Positions 5,905-10,015 of a stretch of 10,015 nt of DNA are shown piece by piece. The notes below the pieces were generated by a model. It searched no databases, was not told the origin of the DNA, and saw nothing but the letters and a program-made list of their open reading frames with translations. Origin of the DNA: Rickettsia typhi (GTDB lineage: Bacteria > Pseudomonadota > Alphaproteobacteria > Rickettsiales > Rickettsiaceae); assembly GCA_945878545.1 (NCBI GenBank), contig CAMCTQ010000036.1, forward strand, positions 1-10,015, in the 5' to 3' direction. Position numbers and translations under genes: made by a program. The stretch's first letter is position 1; every line of letters begins with the position of its first letter.

Positions 5905-8565
5905 ATGACTAGACTTACAACCACCAAAATAAGAAGCACTTTCATAGATTACTTTGTTAAAAATGGTCATACTCATGTAGCTGCAAGTTCATTGGTACCT
6001 CAAAATGACCCTACGCTAATGTTTACTAATTCTGGCATGGTACAGTTTAAGGATGTATTCACCGGTCTTGACAAAAGAGATTATAATAGAGCTACTTCAA
6101 GCCAAAAATCTGTAAGAGCCGGGGGCAAGCATAACGATCTTGATAATGTAGGTTATACAGCCAGGCATCATACATTTTTTGAGATGCTAGGTAATTTTTC
6201 TTTTGGTGATTATTTCAAAGAAGAGGCTATCTATTATGCCTGGAACTTACTTACCAAAGATTTTGCCTTGTCGAAAGAAAAATTATATATCACCGTCTTT
6301 CATGATGACGAAGAAGCTGTCAATTATTGGAAAAAAATTGCTAACTTGAATGATGATAGAATAATTAGAATCGCAACAAATGATAATTTCTGGTCAATGG
6401 GAGATACTGGCCCATGCGGACCTTGTTCTGAAATTTTCTATGACCATGGTGATAAAATATTTGGTGGGTTACCTGGTACAAAAGATGCTGATGGTGATAG
6501 ATATATCGAAATCTGGAATCTGGTATTTATGCAGTTTGAACAGATAAATAAAGACACTAGAATTGAATTACCAAAAAAATCAGTTGATACTGGTATGGGT
6601 TTGGAACGAATAGCAGCAGTAATACAAGGCGTGCACGATAATTATGACATTGACTTATTTCAAGAAATAATAGGTTATACCGAGTCAATTCTAAAGGTCA
6701 AAGCTAAAGGGGAAGAACTTTTTTCTTATAGAGTAATAGCCGATCATTTACGTTCATCCGCATTCTTAATCGCCGACGGTGTGATGCCATCTAACGAAGG
6801 CAGAGGATATGTACTAAGAAGAATCATGCGGAGAGCTATGCGTCATGCTCATCAATTAGGAGCATCTGAACCATTAATGTATAAATTATTACCAAAATTG
6901 GTAGATTTATTTGGCCATACATTTCCTGAAATAAAAAGAGCAGAAGATTTTGTTAGTAGTATTTTGAAACAAGAAGAAGAAAGGTTTAAAGTTACTTTAG
7001 ACAGAGGTCTTAAGCTCTTAGAAGATGAGACAACATCTTTATCTCCAAAATCCGAATTATCTGGGGAAATAGCATTCAAACTCTATGATACATACGGGTT
7101 TCCTCTAGATTTAACACAAGATATATTAAAAAAGAAAGATATCACTGTAGATAATGCTGGTTTCGATCATATGATGGATCAGCAGAAACAGCGAGCACGG
7201 AGTGCATGGGTTGGATCTGGAGAATCAAAAACCGATAGCATGTGGTTTGATATTTTATCTGAATTTGGTTCAACTGAATTTTTAGGCTACTCTCTTGAAG
7301 CTTCCGAAGCGAAGGTTCTTGCGATAATTATAAATGGTGTGCGTACTAGACAGGTATCTGAAAAGGACAAAAAATTTACTTTGATTACCAATCAAACACC
7401 TTTTTATGGTGAATCTGGTGGGCAAATGGGAGATATCGGCTTTATCACTTCCCAGCATTGTAAGATTAAAGTCTTGGATACTTTAAAATATCTGGACAAA
7501 ATATATGGTCATGTGTGCGAACTTGAGGAAGGATTAATCACCGAGAATGACGAGATAAAGCTTACGATCGATAGTCATTACCGTAAGTATCTTAGAATGC
7601 ATCACTCTGCTACTCACATACTTCACGCTGTTCTTAGGAACGTTCTTGGTAATCATATAACTCAAAAAGGATCTCTAGTTGCTCGTGACAGATTAAGATT
7701 TGATATTAGTCATCCTAGCAGCCTGACTCCAGCTGAAATTAATCTAATAGAGGATAAAGTCAATAAAATTATCGTTGATAATTCAATCGTCCATACCAAG
7801 CTAATGTCTACCGATTCTGCTATTGAATCAGGAGCTATGGCATTATTCGGAGAAAAATATGAGAATGAAGTCAGAGTAGTATCAATGGGAAATGAAGATG
7901 ATAAAGATAATCCTTATTCCTTTGAACTTTGTGGTGGTACTCATGTATCTAGAACTGGTGATATTGGAATATTTAAAATAGTAAGCGAAAGTGCTATTGC
8001 AGCTGGTGTCAGAAGAATTGAAGCTGTTTGCGGAGCTTATGCTATTTCATTCATTCGTGAAAATGAAGGATTACTAGCAAATATTATAAATACTCTAAAA
8101 ACTAACAAGCACGATGCTGTGCAAAAGATAGATTCTCTAATTAATAGTAAGAAATTACTAGAAAAAGACTTAGAAAAAAATCAGCTAGAGAAATTATCGT
8201 TAACTGAGGAGGAAATTAATAAAGTAGCTAAGAATATCAATAATATCAAACTAGTATACAAACAGATTGATACTATCGATGCTAAATTACTTCGCATATC
8301 AGTTCAAAATACGATCAAAAATCATAATAACTTAGTCCTGGTTTATACCAGCAAATTAGACGACAAATTATCTCTGCTAATTGGGGTCTCCAAAAATATA
8401 ACCCAGCAATATAATGCTGGTAACATCGTTAAAAAACTATCAAATTTCATCGGCAGTAGTGGTGGTGGACAAGCTGATCTGGCTCAAGCCGGTGGCGGTG
8501 ATATTCAAAAACTAGCATCTTTTGAAAAAGAAATAACAAGAATTTTGGAGAATGAGGATTTTTAG
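5905..8565 (+). CDS. alaS: Alanine--tRNA ligase
   Basis: Complete 886-residue alanyl-tRNA synthetase, close to the usual length of about 875. It charges tRNA-Ala with alanine in the cytosol using ATP and clears mischarged Ser/Gly. The class II catalytic core fills the N-terminal half. It has motif 1 around SSLVPQNDPTLMFTNSGM (28-45), motif 2 in the GGKHNDLDNVGYTARHHTFF region (about 73-92), and motif 3 GMGLERIA (230-237). The editing domain has both zinc-site halves intact: HSATH (His567, His571) and CGGTH (Cys676, His680). The C-terminal C-Ala domain ends in the GSSGGGQADLAQAGG signature at 850-864, preceded by a Lys-rich helical linker. The start matches the normal family N-terminus; the ribosome binding site (TAGAG) is weak. 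The protein is most like Rickettsiaceae AlaS. It is transcribed away from the secretion-like operon, and no terminator hairpin follows it, perhaps because an insertion sequence landed just past the stop. Confidence 0.99.
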   Translation: MTRLTTTKIRSTFIDYFVKNGHTHVAASSLVPQNDPTLMFTNSGMVQFKDVFTGLDKRDYNRATSSQKSVRAGGKHNDLDNVGYTARHHTFFEMLGNFSFGDYFKEEAIYYAWNLLTKDFALSKEKLYITVFHDDEEAVNYWKKIANLNDDRIIRIATNDNFWSMGDTGPCGPCSEIFYDHGDKIFGGLPGTKDADGDRYIEIWNLVFMQFEQINKDTRIELPKKSVDTGMGLERIAAVIQGVHDNYDIDLFQEIIGYTESILKVKAKGEELFSYRVIADHLRSSAFLIADGVMPSNEGRGYVLRRIMRRAMRHAHQLGASEPLMYKLLPKLVDLFGHTFPEIKRAEDFVSSILKQEEERFKVTLDRGLKLLEDETTSLSPKSELSGEIAFKLYDTYGFPLDLTQDILKKKDITVDNAGFDHMMDQQKQRARSAWVGSGESKTDSMWFDILSEFGSTEFLGYSLEASEAKVLAIIINGVRTRQVSEKDKKFTLITNQTPFYGESGGQMGDIGFITSQHCKIKVLDTLKYLDKIYGHVCELEEGLITENDEIKLTIDSHYRKYLRMHHSATHILHAVLRNVLGNHITQKGSLVARDRLRFDISHPSSLTPAEINLIEDKVNKIIVDNSIVHTKLMSTDSAIESGAMALFGEKYENEVRVVSMGNEDDKDNPYSFELCGGTHVSRTGDIGIFKIVSESAIAAGVRRIEAVCGAYAISFIRENEGLLANIINTLKTNKHDAVQKIDSLINSKKLLEKDLEKNQLEKLSLTEEEINKVAKNINNIKLVYKQIDTIDAKLLRISVQNTIKNHNNLVLVYTSKLDDKLSLLIGVSKNITQQYNAGNIVKKLSNFIGSSGGGQADLAQAGGGDIQKLASFEKEITRILENEDF

Positions 8566-8568
8566 CGG

Positions 8569-8593
8569 TGTCATTCCCTGTAAAGGTCAACTA
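8569..8593. mobile_element. Possible insertion-sequence end next to the alaS stop
   Basis: The bases TGTCATTCCCTGTAAAGG begin four bases after the alaS stop and lie just outside the stop codon of the transposase remnant. Their position and 5'-TGT start suit the terminal repeat of an IS481/IS3-type element. The opposite terminal repeat is not found in the window, so this is inferred from position only. Confidence 0.35.
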
Positions 8594-8752
8594 ATTCGAT
8601 GACAAATTTTGTATAGTAGAAAGAGGAGTTTTACCATTTAAAGATTGATGAGGTCTTATTTCATTATAATAAATCATATATTTGAATAATTCTTCTTCTA
8701 ACTTTTCAACGCTTTCAAAACCTCCGCTTTCCAATAAAGGTTCTGTCGCATC
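8591..8752 (-). pseudogene. C-terminal remnant of a DDE (rve-type) transposase
   Basis: On the minus strand a frame of 53 codons ends in TAG at 8591-8593 and contains LEEELFKYMIYYNEIRPHQS followed by LNGKTP. The YN..RPH.SL...TP pattern is the hallmark of the C-terminal end of integrase-core (rve) transposases of the IS3/IS481 kind. Only the last ~50 residues of a protein normally about 250-350 long are present. The catalytic Asp residues would lie upstream and are missing; the last Glu of the DDE triad might be near the broken edge but cannot be placed. The 5' limit is uncertain: similarity is clear from about 8720 downward, and the frame stays open past 8752 with no recognisable transposase sequence. 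The remnant cannot transpose. It sits between alaS and the ClbS-like gene and marks a past insertion there. Confidence 0.8.
8665..8670 (+). promoter_or_regulatory. Perfect -10 hexamer inside the transposase remnant
   Basis: TATAAT lies on the plus strand 118 bases before the ClbS-like ATG. The nearest -35-like hexamer, TTGATG at 8645-8650, is only 14 nt away, which is short. It is the best candidate seen for transcription of the ClbS-like gene, but it is weak. Confidence 0.2.
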
Positions 8753-8787
8753 TGTAAATGGAGCTAGAGTAAAATACAGGAAGTAAT

Positions 8788-9279
8788 ATGAAAACTTGTT
8801 TGATTGACGATATTATGAGTCATTATCAAAAATTACTGGGTGCCATTTCAAAAATTTCCAAAGAAAAATTTTTTAAGAAATCATACACCATGTCTGGTAT
8901 TGAAGTTAGTGCTGCAGATATTATAGCATATCAAATTGGTTGGGGAGAATTGTTAATTTATTGGTATAGAAGCGGAATACAAGGAATTGAAATTATTATG
9001 CCAGGATGTGGTTTTGATAAATGGGATTATCAAAACCTGGCCTTACTATTTTATAAAAAGTATTCTTGCTTTTCTTATGATGAAATTTTAGGTGCATTTG
9101 ATAAAATTGTAATAGAAATTGTTCAAATAGTAGAGCAAGAATCTGTTTCAGGTAACCTTGATAAATTAGGGGTATGGAAATGGTGCAATCTAAAATCAGG
9201 TAAACAGTGGCCTTTAAGCAAATGGATTAGAGTTAATACAATTGCACCCTATAAAAGAGCTTATAAATTATTATCCTAG
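8788..9279 (+). CDS. ClbS/DfsB family four-helix-bundle protein
   Basis: A 163-residue soluble protein of the ClbS/DfsB (DUF1706) family, related to DinB-like four-helix bundles. Family landmarks are IIAYQIGWGELLIYWY (45-60) on the second helix, MPGCGFDKWDYQNLA (71-85), and the C-terminal GVWKWC (128-133) and WPLSKWIRVNTIAPYKRA (141-158). Length is normal for the family, so it is complete. The best known member, ClbS of colibactin-producing bacteria, opens the cyclopropane warhead of colibactin and protects the producer's DNA. Most members have no tested function, so protection from a small reactive molecule is only a possibility here. An AGGAAG ribosome binding site stands 4 nt before the ATG. 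The gene begins just beside the broken transposase, and no colibactin-like biosynthesis gene is present, both consistent with acquisition by transfer. Confidence 0.87.
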   Translation: MKTCLIDDIMSHYQKLLGAISKISKEKFFKKSYTMSGIEVSAADIIAYQIGWGELLIYWYRSGIQGIEIIMPGCGFDKWDYQNLALLFYKKYSCFSYDEILGAFDKIVIEIVQIVEQESVSGNLDKLGVWKWCNLKSGKQWPLSKWIRVNTIAPYKRAYKLLS

Positions 9280-9369
9280 TTTATAATCATCATTAACCTC
9301 ATTCTTTATCAGACCGAGATAAAATCGTCTATGACGGTATCGTTCCCTTCCTGTTATAACAGATATAAT

Positions 9370-9427
9370 CTAGCATTAAATTTACTCTCAATATATCTGC
9401 TTTTTTTAAAATTTAATCTAGTTTTTT
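9370..9427 (+). terminator. Possible weak terminator after the ClbS-like gene
   Basis: CTAG-C-ATTAAATTT (9370-9383) pairs with AAATTTAATCTAG (9409-9421): 13 pairs with one bulged C and a 25-nt loop, followed directly by TTTTTT (9422-9427). The order stem then T-run fits a plus-strand terminator for the gene ending at 9279. The stem is almost all A-T and the loop is long, so it may be weak or accidental. No other stem-loop with a T-run was seen between 9280 and 9469. Confidence 0.3.
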
Positions 9428-9469
9428 CTTAGCGTGGATATTCTCAGTTTTACATCACGTTGGATAAAT

Positions 9470-10015
9470 TCAGCAATAGTCAAGCGTCTCGTGATTAACG
9501 CCTAGAGCCTCAACCAAATCCAAATCTTCTTCTCCTTTTGCTTCAAGGGCCCCAGCAATATAAGGTGCTTCCTCAGGATAAAGAACAGAATCGTGTTCAA
9601 GTAGAGTAATATCTTGCCATAATTGTTTAAACCCATCTACTCGAATAGTCATTATGTCTTTAGAAGAAATGAGTTGGGCTCTACTATTCTCTTTATGAGT
9701 CTGAATTTTATCAAAACAAAAAAACACATCCCCTGTAGCATTATCTATGTATTTTGTATAAGAAACTAATGATAGATCGTGATCAGCAATTTTTAGTTTA
9801 ACAAAATCACCATAAGTTTTAATACCAGAAATACCTTTACTATTAGCTTTGACAAAGCTGCATGAGTCAAGCAATTCTGAAACTTTTTTTTCTATAATAT
9901 GGAAAAATTCATTATTTTTTACCACAGGAGATACCATTATATAGACATTATTTTTCAGTCCAGCTTCAACTTTATGTACACCATCAGGTAGTACTACTAA
10001 CTCAGAATTTAAAGA
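9470..10015 (-). CDS. Unknown protein, N-terminus beyond the right edge
   Basis: A frame of 181 codons plus stop is open from the right edge to TGA at 9470-9472. An ATG exists at 9937, but the 26 codons before it read like protein (ELVVLPDGVHKVEAGL and so on) with no stop. There is also no ribosome binding site before that ATG (upstream is AATGTCTATATA), so I take the gene to be partial with its start outside the window. The visible part alternates strands and helices (KLKIADHDLSLVSYTKY, DVFFCFDKIQTH) and ends in an acidic tail (GEEDLDLVEALG). No membrane segment, repeat or catalytic motif is recognised, and I do not know its family. It converges on the ClbS-like gene with 190 nt between their stops. 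Confidence 0.72.
   Translation of the reverse strand, partial: SLNSELVVLPDGVHKVEAGLKNNVYIMVSPVVKNNEFFHIIEKKVSELLDSCSFVKANSKGISGIKTYGDFVKLKIADHDLSLVSYTKYIDNATGDVFFCFDKIQTHKENSRAQLISSKDIMTIRVDGFKQLWQDITLLEHDSVLYPEEAPYIAGALEAKGEEDLDLVEALGVNHETLDYC

Noticed and set aside
6852..7079. Minus-strand open frame of 75 codons
   Set aside because: Antisense inside the conserved part of alaS; Ser/Asn-rich low-complexity translation.
8770..8775. TAAAAT as the -10 box of the ClbS-like gene
   Set aside because: Transcription would start at about 8782, past the AGGAAG ribosome binding site and only a few bases before the ATG.

Overview
The window is AT-rich and intron-free, and it looks like an obligate intracellular alphaproteobacterium of the family Rickettsiaceae. 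The best marker is a complete alaS whose protein reads like the Rickettsia/Orientia enzyme throughout. A large ankyrin-repeat protein, a decayed transposase tail and several lineage-restricted unknown proteins fit the same host range. I cannot fix the genus from this sequence; Orientia or a related endosymbiont genus is a guess.

Layout. From 1 to 1319 (minus) there is an ankyrin-repeat protein whose C-terminus lies beyond the left edge. It has its own candidate promoter and a good ribosome binding site. From 1467 to 5705 (minus) five genes are packed head to tail. In transcription order they are: a 511-residue protein with a cytosolic actin-like part, one membrane segment and a PilN/GspL-like periplasmic part; a 210-residue PilO/GspM-like membrane protein; a 328-residue unknown protein with a Gly/Ala-rich hydrophobic hairpin; an M15 zinc peptidase; and a GNAT acetyltransferase. 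The first three overlap by 11 nt at each junction, and the last two follow after gaps of 54 and 16 nt, so I read one operon. Its first two members resemble the inner-membrane platform of a type II secretion or type IV pilus machine, with no secretin, ATPase or pilin gene next to them.

A 199-bp divergent region (5706-5904) separates this operon from alaS (plus, 5905-8565). It contains a palindrome that can act as the -35 box in both directions. Directly after alaS lies the last ~50 codons of a DDE transposase (minus, 8591-8752) with a possible insertion-sequence end four bases past the alaS stop. A ClbS/DfsB-family four-helix-bundle gene follows (plus, 8788-9279). At the right edge is a minus-strand gene of unknown function (9470 to beyond 10015), open to the window end and therefore partial.

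The left operon is the most interesting part: an orphan, lineage-type secretion/pilus platform pair joined to a possible pore-like hairpin protein and a cell-wall peptidase. The alaS-to-right-edge segment looks like an accessory insertion zone shaped by a now dead transposon. No tRNA, rRNA, CRISPR array or replication origin is visible.
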